A DNA stretch of 64,000 nucleotides from Haliscomenobacter sp040401995 (lineage in GTDB: Bacteria; Bacteroidota; Bacteroidia; Chitinophagales; Saprospiraceae). Every line of letters starts with the position of its first letter. Position 1 is the first letter of the stretch. Positions 52,013 to 60,091 of the stretch are shown one piece after another. The stretch lies in contig JBBANM010000001.1 of the NCBI GenBank assembly GCA_040401995.1, positions 62,001 to 126,000 of the forward strand, in the 5' to 3' direction. The notes under the pieces were generated by a model. That model was given only the letters and a program-made list of their open reading frames with translations. It was not told where the DNA came from and did not search any database. Position numbers and translations under genes: made by a program.

Positions 52013-52214
52013 CAGCATTTTGGTTCGAGGGCGTAGTGAGCTAAAATTCGCCCCAATGAGGCGCGAAAAGCGTGGTACAGTTCCGATTATATCGGAAAGA
52101 GTGTAGTCCCGATTCCATCGAGAAGACAGGTCAGCGCTACATGAGCATTTTTGTAATGAAATTGGGGTGAATTTTTCCCATTTGCAGCTCGAAGCAGAAA
52201 CCTGAATAAGCTCT
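52013..52214 (+). repeat. Palindromic element, copy D, with internal insertions
   Basis: A 202-bp version of the A-C family. The outer stem AGAGCTTATTCAG (52013-52025) is complementary to 52202-52214. Compared with the other copies it has two extra segments of about 27 nt near the apex, each containing a CGAT...ATCG hairpin (for example TTCCGAT with ATCGGAA at 52081-52097). These two segments resemble each other (about 17 of 22 aligned bases). It ends 18 nt before the Rieske start. The 351-nt gap holds nothing else recognised. Confidence 0.85.
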
Positions 52215-52232
52215 TGATCAAAAAATACAGCC

Positions 52233-53327
52233 ATGCATCCTTTTTCTGTTGATCCTAATATTGCCTTGGCGGAAACGCTGCCAGCCGAGTTTTATCGCCG
52301 CAACGATGTTTTTGAAGCCATGCGCAGCTCCCTTTTTCCTCAATCCTGGCAGTGGATTGAACTGGGTGATCATTTACAAAAAACGGATTCAGTGTTCCCG
52401 CTTCAATTGCTTCCAGGGTTTTTATCAGAACCTTTGTTTTTGACCCGTCAAGACGGATCGCTAAAAGCTTTTAGCAATGTTTGTACTCATCGTGGCAATA
52501 TCTTAGTACATAATCCCGGAGAATACAAAAAACTGGTGTGCAACTACCATGGTCGACGTTTTGATCTGGAGGGAAAAATGGAGTTTATGCCCGAATTTAA
52601 AGAAGCAGAGGGTTTTCCGCGCGCCTGCGATCACCTTCCCGTTGTGCCCGCGCTTGGGTGGGAGCAATTTGCTTTTGTGTCTTTAGATCCTGCTTTTGAT
52701 TTTGCCCCCGTTTTGCAGATCATGCAAGAAAGGGTAGGTTTTATGCCGATCAGTCAGTTTCGCTATGCCCCCGAGCTTTCCCGCGATTATTTGGTCAATG
52801 CGCATTGGGCACTGTATTGCGATAACTACCTCGAAGGGTTCCATATCCCTTTTGTGCATCCCGATTTGAATGCGGTATTGGACTATGGCGAATATTACAC
52901 CGAGCTTTTTGAGCATTGCAACCTCCAAGTGGGCATTGCCGATGCCGCGACGCCTTGTTTTGATTTGCCTAAAAACCATCCTGATTATGGCAAACGCATC
53001 GCTGCTTACTATTTTTGGGTGTATCCAAACATGATGTTCAATTTCTACCCTTGGGGCTTGAGCGTAAACCTGGTAAAACCTTTGTCGGTCAAGCAATGCA
53101 AGGTATCCTTCATTTTGTATGTCTATGATGAAACTTTGCTCGACAGTGGGGCAGGAGCTGCCCTCGACAAAGTGGAACGCGAGGATGAATTTGTGGTGGA
53201 AAATGTGCAGCGCGGATTGCAATCGCGGTTTTATGAGCGGGGGCGATTTTCGCCCAAACGGGAACAAGGCGTACACCATTTTCATCGGTTACTCAGCGAG
53301 TGGGCGCTGAAAAACGACCTACAATAG
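52233..53327 (+). CDS. Rieske non-heme iron oxygenase, alpha subunit
   Basis: A 364-residue oxygenase. The Rieske [2Fe-2S] cluster is held by Cys84-His86 and Cys103-His106 (CTHRG and CNYHG). The mononuclear iron site has His204 and His209 in the typical DNYLEGFHIPFVHPDL. Spacing and order fit single-component-alpha enzymes that act on quaternary amines or aromatics (choline, carnitine or stachydrine type); the substrate is not certain. No reductase gene is adjacent. The start lies 18 nt past element D, so transcription must begin in or before that element. Confidence 0.88.
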   Translation: MHPFSVDPNIALAETLPAEFYRRNDVFEAMRSSLFPQSWQWIELGDHLQKTDSVFPLQLLPGFLSEPLFLTRQDGSLKAFSNVCTHRGNILVHNPGEYKKLVCNYHGRRFDLEGKMEFMPEFKEAEGFPRACDHLPVVPALGWEQFAFVSLDPAFDFAPVLQIMQERVGFMPISQFRYAPELSRDYLVNAHWALYCDNYLEGFHIPFVHPDLNAVLDYGEYYTELFEHCNLQVGIADAATPCFDLPKNHPDYGKRIAAYYFWVYPNMMFNFYPWGLSVNLVKPLSVKQCKVSFILYVYDETLLDSGAGAALDKVEREDEFVVENVQRGLQSRFYERGRFSPKREQGVHHFHRLLSEWALKNDLQ

Positions 53328-53509
53328 CGCTTACATTTGTCGGCAACAGACATTTCAATGGTTTTCAAGCATCTTTTTAAAGGGCAACTTTGTTGATAAG
53401 CAACAAAAAAATGGAAAATCATGCCAGTTTCGTTACATTATTTTGATTTTATTGGCTAACATTACGGGTATTAGCGAAATCGCAGATTTTTTGACTACAA
53501 AAACAGATC

Positions 53510-55021
53510 GTGAAAGAGAAACCAAGCTTGAGCTTTTGGCAAATTTGGAACATGAGTTTCGGGTTTTTAGGTATTCAGTATGGCTTTGGCTTGCAACAGG
53601 CCAACATGAGCCCTATTTACCGCTATCTTGGCGCCGACGAAAGCACCATTCCAGGACTTTGGCTAGCGGGTCCATTAACCGGGCTTTTATTGCAACCTAT
53701 CATTGGAGCCCTTTCTGACCGGAGCTGGTCGGCTAGTTGGGGGCGCCGGCGGCCTTATATATTTGTAGGCGCTATTGCTGGCAGCATCGCTATGATTTTG
53801 ATGCCCAATTCCAAATCCGTTTTTATGGCTGCCTGTTTGATGTGGCTGCTGGATGCTGGTTTGAACTCTTCTATGGAACCCTTCCGCGCTTTTGTGGGTG
53901 ATCTATTGAATACCAAACAACGACCAACTGGTTTTGCGGTACAATCTTTTATGGTAGGTTTTGGGCAAACATTAGCCAATCTAATGCCGCTTATTTTGCC
54001 CATCATTGGGATCACGATGGCGGTTTCTGGCACCTTTAGCAATGGCATTCCCGATTCGGTTCGATACCCATTTTATATCGGTGCGGCATCCATTTTGATT
54101 ACCGTTTTCTGGACCATGTATACCACCAAAGAATATCCTCCTGAAAACGAAGATTACAAAATCAAACCGGTTTTTAATGATGAGCAAAAGAAAAGCATCC
54201 GATTTTGGCATCTTGCCCTGACGATTGGAGCAGCTTTGATGGCTGCCCTTTTTGCTTTGCGCTTAAGTGGGCCGATATACGCGGTAATCTGGGGTGTTGG
54301 CCTAGGTATTTTGCTCTTTGTAATCCTACTTTTACCGGTTTTTAAAGAAATTTTGGCCTCTTTGTCGGAGATGCCCATTGTGATGCGCCAATTGTGGTGG
54401 GTGAAGTTCTTTACCTGGTACGGTTTGCCGCTGATGTGGCAATACCTTTCATTGGCGGTTGCAAAATATGCTTTTGACGCTCCGAGCCCCACTGCCAACC
54501 CAACTGGTTTTGAAGCGGGAAAAAACTGGGGAAGTCTCTGTTTTGCCATGTTTAGCATCTCCTGTTTTGTGATTTCGATTTTTTTGCCCGCCATTTCCAA
54601 ACGCATCGGCAGCAGAAGGGGAACGCATGCTTTGTTTTTGACCATTGGCGCAATCGGTTTTTTCTGTACGCTGATTAGTCACGACAAGTGGGTGTACTTT
54701 GGAGGTATGACGCTGATTGGTTTGGCTTGGGGTTCTATCATGTCTATGCCTTATTTGATGTTGGCCAATGCGGTGTCGCCAGCACGAATGGGCGTGTACA
54801 TGGGGATTTTCAACGGATTCATCTGTGTGCCTCAATTCATCGGCATGTTGACGGTTCCGATCTATTACAAAACTCTTTTGGGCGACGATCCGCGTAATGC
54901 CTTGATTTTGGCAGGAATATGCATGTTGCTGGCTGCAGCGTCTTGTTTTTTGGTACAAGAAAAACGCAATGAAGCTGATGCAGCTGCCGCTGAAGCCATG
55001 CAAATGGGCGGTGGACATTAA
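53510..55021 (+). CDS. MFS sugar transporter (SLC45/sucrose-maltose type)
   Basis: A 503-residue inner-membrane transporter with about 12 hydrophobic segments. The N-terminus (SFWQIWNMSFGFLGIQYGFG) and the loop GALSDRSWSASWGRRRPYIF match the glycoside/disaccharide importers often found with glucosidases in Bacteroidota. The GTG at 53510 is preferred as start since it leaves the conserved SFWQIWN near the N-terminus; the next Met is inside the first membrane segment. No sugar-processing gene is adjacent. The preceding 182-nt gap holds only a short TTTGTTG...CAACAAA stem at 53389-53407. Confidence 0.83.
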   Translation: MKEKPSLSFWQIWNMSFGFLGIQYGFGLQQANMSPIYRYLGADESTIPGLWLAGPLTGLLLQPIIGALSDRSWSASWGRRRPYIFVGAIAGSIAMILMPNSKSVFMAACLMWLLDAGLNSSMEPFRAFVGDLLNTKQRPTGFAVQSFMVGFGQTLANLMPLILPIIGITMAVSGTFSNGIPDSVRYPFYIGAASILITVFWTMYTTKEYPPENEDYKIKPVFNDEQKKSIRFWHLALTIGAALMAALFALRLSGPIYAVIWGVGLGILLFVILLLPVFKEILASLSEMPIVMRQLWWVKFFTWYGLPLMWQYLSLAVAKYAFDAPSPTANPTGFEAGKNWGSLCFAMFSISCFVISIFLPAISKRIGSRRGTHALFLTIGAIGFFCTLISHDKWVYFGGMTLIGLAWGSIMSMPYLMLANAVSPARMGVYMGIFNGFICVPQFIGMLTVPIYYKTLLGDDPRNALILAGICMLLAAASCFLVQEKRNEADAAAAEAMQMGGGH

Positions 55022-55268
55022 CTACTATAGAAAATCTTCTACGGTATGAATAGAGTTTTTAGCTAAACCGCCAAATAATAGTTGGTTTGATGAGTTTAGC
55101 AAAAAATAAACAACTTTGGTCGATTTTTTTTTAAAAATTTTGTGAGTATTGGTAAAATACTATATTTTGCCCTCATGTTAAGGAAATCTTAATTATTTCC
55201 TGGTGTGAAAACGCCAACACAGCAAGTTTTTTTAGATCCTTCATAATAACAGTCGGGTGATTTCTTAC

Positions 55269-55300
55269 AAGAGCGGAGCATTTGCTGCCGCTCTTTTTTA
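55269..55300 (+). terminator. Rho-independent terminator upstream of lolD
   Basis: AAGAGCGG (55269-55276) pairs with CCGCTCTT (55288-55295) and six T follow from 55294. It lies upstream of the lolD promoter, more than 240 nt after the transporter stop, so it ends either a long 3' tail or a separate small transcript. Confidence 0.75.
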
Positions 55301-55313
55301 TTTTAAGATCCTT

Positions 55314-55346
55314 TTGACTCAAAAACACCGCTATTCCTTACTTTTG
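55314..55346 (+). promoter_or_regulatory. lolD-pncA promoter
   Basis: TTG (55314-55316), a 22-nt spacer and TACTTTTG (55339-55346) fit the Bacteroidota promoter. The leader would be about 90 nt. Confidence 0.6.
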
Positions 55347-55443
55347 TATTCAGTTGGAGTGGCATTGCGTGATACAGAGCGGCAATTTCAGCTTAAAACC
55401 TTTATGCAGCAGGCCATTATAAACATCCTGCAAACTTTGATTC

Positions 55444-56100
55444 ATGATCCAAGCAATAAACATACAGAAGTCATACGGCAATCTTCGGGTACTAAAGGGG
55501 GTTGATTTGAAGATTGAGAAAGGTGAAATCGTAACCGTAGTCGGCAAATCGGGTGCTGGAAAGAGTACGCTGCTCCATATTTTGGGTACGCTCGACAAAC
55601 CCGACTCCGGCCAAATTCTGATCAACAACGAAGAAGTATCCCAATTGTCGACCCGTAAACTGGCGCAATTCCGCAATGCCAATATTGGGTTTGTGTTTCA
55701 GTTTCATCATTTGCTGCCCGAGTTTACGGCTATCGAAAATGTTTGTATTCCAGCCTTAATCGGCGGGATTGCTGAAGCCCAAGCCAAGTCCAAAGCCAAA
55801 GAGCTGTTGGATTACCTGGGTTTAAGCGAAAGAATGGATCATAAACCTTCGCAACTTTCTGGCGGAGAACAGCAACGTGTAGCAGTTGCTCGCGCTTTGG
55901 TCAACCAACCGGCAGTAGTTTTTGCCGATGAGCCATCAGGCAACCTCGATTCGGCTTCCTCCCAAGAATTGCACCAATTACTTTTTTCCCTGCGCAAAGA
56001 TTTCCAGCAAACCTTTGTGATCGTTACCCACAACAACGAACTGGCTCAAATGAGCGATCGCCGCCTGGAAATGAAGGACGGTCTATTGATAGAAGTTTAA
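55444..56100 (+). CDS. lolD: LolD-type ABC transporter ATP-binding protein
   Basis: A 218-residue cytoplasmic ATPase of the lipoprotein-release (LolCDE) or MacB-like group. Walker A is GKSGAGKST, the signature LSGGEQQRVAVARAL, Walker B VVFADEPSGNLD, and the switch His is in IVTHNNELA. The sequence QFHHLLPEFTAIENV is characteristic for LolD. It energises release of outer-membrane lipoproteins from the inner membrane. The permease (LolC/E) genes are not adjacent, which is common in this phylum. It is followed by pncA after 17 nt. Confidence 0.85.
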   Translation: MIQAINIQKSYGNLRVLKGVDLKIEKGEIVTVVGKSGAGKSTLLHILGTLDKPDSGQILINNEEVSQLSTRKLAQFRNANIGFVFQFHHLLPEFTAIENVCIPALIGGIAEAQAKSKAKELLDYLGLSERMDHKPSQLSGGEQQRVAVARALVNQPAVVFADEPSGNLDSASSQELHQLLFSLRKDFQQTFVIVTHNNELAQMSDRRLEMKDGLLIEV

Positions 56101-56117
56101 CTCCCAATACCGCGTTT

Positions 56118-56729
56118 ATGAAAGCACTTATTCTTGTTGATTTGCAAAATGATTTTTGCGCTGGCGGCGCACTGGAAGTTGCGGAGGGCAACCAGGTGAT
56201 TCCAATAGCCAACAGCTTGTTGAGTCAATTTGATCTCGTAATCGCTACCCAAGACTGGCACCCCGCAAATCATGGCAGTTTTGCCGCCATGCATCCCTGG
56301 CGCAAACCGGGCGCGGTGATTGAACTAAATGGCTTACCGCAAGTGCTTTGGCCTATTCACTGCGTACAAGAAAGTTTTGGCGCCGAGTTTGTCAAAGAAC
56401 TAGACGCCACAAAAATCTCCAAAGTGTTTGTCAAAGGCACCGATCCAGGAATTGACAGTTACAGCGGTTTTTTTGACAATGGCCACCGCAAATCTACCGG
56501 CTTAGGAGAATACCTTAAAGAACAAGGCGTTACAGAACTTTACGTACTGGGTTTAGCCACTGATTATTGTGTAAAATTCACTGTATTGGACGGCTTAGAA
56601 CTTGGTTTCAAAGTCAACTTGATCGAAGATGCTTGTCGGGGTGTTAATTTACAAGCTGGCGATGTAGCGCTGGCAATAGTGGAAATGGCCGGAAAAGGCG
56701 CCACCATTTTGCAATCGACCGAAATTTAA
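56118..56729 (+). CDS. pncA: Nicotinamidase/pyrazinamidase
   Basis: A 203-residue isochorismatase-fold amidohydrolase converting nicotinamide to nicotinate for NAD salvage. The catalytic triad is Asp8 (VDLQNDF), Lys106 (FVKGTDP) and Cys151 (ATDYCVKFT). The metal ligands are Asp46, His48 and His52 (TQDWHPANH). All are intact. It probably shares the transcript of lolD, which is 17 nt upstream; there is no functional link I know of. Confidence 0.94.
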   Translation: MKALILVDLQNDFCAGGALEVAEGNQVIPIANSLLSQFDLVIATQDWHPANHGSFAAMHPWRKPGAVIELNGLPQVLWPIHCVQESFGAEFVKELDATKISKVFVKGTDPGIDSYSGFFDNGHRKSTGLGEYLKEQGVTELYVLGLATDYCVKFTVLDGLELGFKVNLIEDACRGVNLQAGDVALAIVEMAGKGATILQSTEI

Positions 56730-56761
56730 ACCGAATCAAATAGTTAAATTTTTGTAAATTA

Positions 56762-56794
56762 TTGGGGCGGAGACAATGATTCGCCCTAGATTTG
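56762..56794 (+). promoter_or_regulatory. Promoter of the TPR-barrel gene pair
   Basis: TTG (56762-56764), a 22-nt spacer and TAGATTTG (56787-56794) match the phylum consensus. Since the transcript would begin near 56800, the in-frame ATG at 56776 is upstream of it, which supports the start at 56869. Confidence 0.65.
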
Positions 56795-56868
56795 CGGTAG
56801 GGGATAGGGAACTCTTTAACCGATCCAAAACTTGCATAAAATTTTTGACCACCAAATTCCTCTTACAT

Positions 56869-59800
56869 ATGACCTTCAAAAAATTAGCCCTATTGCTCTT
56901 GGTGTTGGCAACTGCCATCCCGCTTTGGGCTCAGCAGAATTCAGTCTACACCGAGGCTTACCGTTCATTCAAACGCGGTGTTGCTTTATACGAGCAGGGC
57001 GTTTTGGCCAAAGCCAAACGTGAATTCCAATACACTATCGACATGATACTGCCACTGAGTGAAACAGAAGCAGAAATGTTGCGTTCCAAAGCGGCATTGT
57101 ACCACGCCAAATGTTTGGTACAACTCCAACTGAAAGAAGGGGAAACTCGCACCTTGGATTTTATCCGCTCGTTTCACCCGGATCCGGAATACCAACAAGC
57201 ATTGGTTGACATGGGCGATTATTTTTTCAATGCCCGCAATTACCCAAAAGCGCTGGAGTTTTACAACCAAGTGCCTACCTTGGGAACAACCAAAGGACAA
57301 CGCACCCAGATGCGTTTTCGTCAAGGTTATGCCAATTTTGCCCAAAAAGAATTTTCATTGGCTAAATCTTATTTTAAAGACGTAGCCCAGGAAGCCGATA
57401 GCGATTATTACAACTCAGCAAACTACTATTTGGGTTTATGCTATTTCTTTGAAGGTAATTATGCGGAATCGCAAATGGCCTTGCAAAAAGTAGAAAACAA
57501 CCCTACTTATCGTAATTACATTCCATCTTATTTGACGCAAATCTTGTTTGCCCAGCGCAAGTTTCAAGATGTGATTCAATACGCAGAACCCAAAATTACC
57601 GATAAAAGCCTTCGCGACTTAAAAGACATCCAGCAATTGATTGGTCAGTCGTATTTTGAATTGGGCGATTACAAAAGGGCTTTGCCTTATTTGGAATACT
57701 ATGCCTCCAATTCTACCAAAATGCGCGAAGAGGAACTCTATCAATTAGGGTTTGCTCAGTATCAATCTGGAAATTATCCCAAGGCGATTCAAACCCTTAA
57801 GCCACTTTCTAGTGCTGAAACCGCTATTGGTCAAAATGCGATGTTTTTCTTGGCGGATTGTTATCTAAAAAGCAATCAAAAAGCCAATGCCCTTTCCGCT
57901 TTGGGAACCGCCAAGCGTTTGAATTTTGATGCCGCCATCAAAGAAGAAGCTACGTTCAGTCATGCAAAATTGGCCTACGAACTCAACCAAACCCGTGATG
58001 CAGTAGCTGATTTGCTCGATATTCAACCTTCTTCCCGCTATTACTCCGACGCCCAGCGTTTGTTGGGGGAAGTATTGTTGAACTACCGGGATTATCAGCA
58101 ATCTCTGGACATCATTGCCGACATTCGCCGCAAAAACGGCGGGAATTTGAATCCGCAAATGATGGCGACATATCAAAAAGTGGCCGTAAACCGTGGTATC
58201 CAGTTGTTGCAAAGCAATGATATGGTTCGTGCGCGCGAGAGCTTTTCGCGTTCGCTCGACAATCCGGTTGATCTACGCACTCAAGCCATCGCCATTTATT
58301 GGTTGGGCGAGGCCGCTCACCGCGACAAAAACTACTCAGAAAGTGTTAGCTATATGGATCGCTTTTTGAATCTTTCGCGCTCCTTCACGGATTTACCCGA
58401 CGAATCATCGGTCAATACCGCCAACTACATCCAAGGGTACAACTACATCAAGTTGAACAATTACGAGCGGGCCAGGACCTTTTTTCAAGCCACTGTAGAC
58501 GGCATTGCTCGCAATCAACGTAACATCAAAAATGACAAGATCACCAATCAATTGCTGGGAGATGCCACCATGCGTTTGGGCGACTCTTACTTCCGGTTTA
58601 ATCAATACGATTCGGCTATCCGCTATTACAATGATGCCATCGATAAAAAATATGCCAGCTACGATTACGCGATTTATCAAAAAGCCATCATTGAAGGTCT
58701 GCGCGGGCGCAAGACCGAAGAGATCGCTGCACTGGAACGCTTATCGCGCGATTTCCCCAACTCCGAGTTTGCTGATGATGCTTTATTGCGTATCGGACAG
58801 GCTTATCAGGAAATCAATCGATTGAACGACGCCATTCCGCCTTTGCAAACCCTGGTAACGCGCTACAAAGGCAAATCGCCATTGACCAACCAAGCTTTGT
58901 TGGCTTTGGGTTTGATCAATTACAACTTGGGCAATGTAGACGGCGCCATCAACTACTACAAACAAATTTTTAAAAATAACCCAGACCCCAACGAAGCCAA
59001 CTTGTCGATGGAGGCCCTAGAAGAAATTTACGTGCGCGACCTCAACCGTCCGGGTGATTATTTTGCTTTTGTAGAAACCGTACCGGGTTACAAACTCGAC
59101 AACATGAAACGCGACTCGGTCAACTTCCGGGCTGCGGAAATCCGCTATGAAAATGGCGACTATCCAAGCGCAATTGAAGGCTATAGCAATTACATCCGCA
59201 GTTTCCCTCAAGGTTTGTATTTGCTGCAAGCGTACTACCACCGCGCGGAAGCTTATGGCGTACAAAAACAGTACAACTTGGCGCTAAAAGATTATGAGTA
59301 TGTGGTGCAGCAAGGCCCTAGCAAAAGCTATGTAAAAGCCTTGGAAAAAGCGGCCATCATTTCTTACAACTACGCATTAGATTTTAATAAAGCCTACCGC
59401 TATTACAGTGATTTGGAAAAAGTAGCGATCAATGAGGAAATGATCTACGAAGCGCAGTTGGGCGCTTTGCGTAGCGCCTATCGTTCGGGTAACACGGCAG
59501 CCGTAGGAACTTTGGCAACCAAAGTGGCCAACAACCCACGTGCCACGCCAGCACAGGTAGCTACTGCCAATTTCTACATCGGCAAGCAAGCCTTTGACAA
59601 CAACGACTTCATCAATGCGGTGCCAGCTTTAAATAAGGTCATCCAGCTCAGCGACAATGAGCAAACTGCCGAAGCCCGCTATTTGATTGCGTTTATCAAT
59701 TTCAAACAACGCAACCTCGACAAAGCCCAGCAGCTATGTATGGAAGCCAATCAGAAAAGCTCAGCATATCCATTCTGGGTGGCCAATAGCGTGATTTTGC

Positions 59801-60027
59801 TTTCGGATGTACTGGTAGAAAAAAATGACTTGTACAATGCCAAAGCCGTTCTGGAAGCTTTGCTTGAACACTACAATGAAGATCAGGAACTCGTGAAAAA
59901 AGCCAAACAGCGCTTAGCCGACGTGACCAAGAAGATCGATCAAAACAGCATTCTCAACCGGACGCCTGATTCCAATAAAATGGAATTCCAACCCGGTACC
60001 GTCATCAAACAAAATGGCAACAATTGA
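56869..60027 (+). CDS. Large exported TPR-repeat protein
   Basis: A 1052-residue protein with a signal peptide (MTFKKLALLLLVLATAIPLWAQ) and TPR or Sel1-like helical repeats through nearly its whole length, e.g. YKAL-type YPKALEFYNQV, GNYAESQMALQKVE, GDYKRALPYLEYYA, LNNYERARTFFQATVD, GNVDGAINYYKQIFKNNP and NAKAVLEALLEHYNEDQE. Such solenoids bind proteins or peptidoglycan in the periplasm. It is followed 64 nt later by an outer-membrane barrel protein, a pairing I recall as conserved in Bacteroidota, so the two probably work together in outer-membrane biogenesis or secretion (inference). The ATG at 56869 is chosen because the signal peptide starts there. Confidence 0.83.
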   Translation: MTFKKLALLLLVLATAIPLWAQQNSVYTEAYRSFKRGVALYEQGVLAKAKREFQYTIDMILPLSETEAEMLRSKAALYHAKCLVQLQLKEGETRTLDFIRSFHPDPEYQQALVDMGDYFFNARNYPKALEFYNQVPTLGTTKGQRTQMRFRQGYANFAQKEFSLAKSYFKDVAQEADSDYYNSANYYLGLCYFFEGNYAESQMALQKVENNPTYRNYIPSYLTQILFAQRKFQDVIQYAEPKITDKSLRDLKDIQQLIGQSYFELGDYKRALPYLEYYASNSTKMREEELYQLGFAQYQSGNYPKAIQTLKPLSSAETAIGQNAMFFLADCYLKSNQKANALSALGTAKRLNFDAAIKEEATFSHAKLAYELNQTRDAVADLLDIQPSSRYYSDAQRLLGEVLLNYRDYQQSLDIIADIRRKNGGNLNPQMMATYQKVAVNRGIQLLQSNDMVRARESFSRSLDNPVDLRTQAIAIYWLGEAAHRDKNYSESVSYMDRFLNLSRSFTDLPDESSVNTANYIQGYNYIKLNNYERARTFFQATVDGIARNQRNIKNDKITNQLLGDATMRLGDSYFRFNQYDSAIRYYNDAIDKKYASYDYAIYQKAIIEGLRGRKTEEIAALERLSRDFPNSEFADDALLRIGQAYQEINRLNDAIPPLQTLVTRYKGKSPLTNQALLALGLINYNLGNVDGAINYYKQIFKNNPDPNEANLSMEALEEIYVRDLNRPGDYFAFVETVPGYKLDNMKRDSVNFRAAEIRYENGDYPSAIEGYSNYIRSFPQGLYLLQAYYHRAEAYGVQKQYNLALKDYEYVVQQGPSKSYVKALEKAAIISYNYALDFNKAYRYYSDLEKVAINEEMIYEAQLGALRSAYRSGNTAAVGTLATKVANNPRATPAQVATANFYIGKQAFDNNDFINAVPALNKVIQLSDNEQTAEARYLIAFINFKQRNLDKAQQLCMEANQKSSAYPFWVANSVILLSDVLVEKNDLYNAKAVLEALLEHYNEDQELVKKAKQRLADVTKKIDQNSILNRTPDSNKMEFQPGTVIKQNGNN

Positions 60028-60091
60028 TCTGTTTGAAAACCACTCGATTTTTTGGACTTTTTTTTCAATCAGAAATTCAACGTTAAGCACT

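Larger units (their letters stand above)
55022..55443 (+). other. Non-coding region upstream of lolD with several hairpins
   Basis: This 422-nt gap has no credible reading frame. From 55150 on it contains a TATATTTTG box (TA and TTTG one base too far apart for the consensus), a GGAAAT/ATTTCC hairpin (about 55183-55201), a TGGTGT/ACGCCA hairpin directly after it and a T7 tract near 55230. A terminator at 55269-55300 and the lolD promoter follow. The order box, hairpins, T tract, terminator would suit a short untranslated RNA, but that is speculative. Confidence 0.35.

Noticed and set aside
53443..53718. Open frame overlapping the start of the MFS transporter gene
   Set aside because: It is out of frame with the transporter, has no family features and ends within the transporter's first helices.
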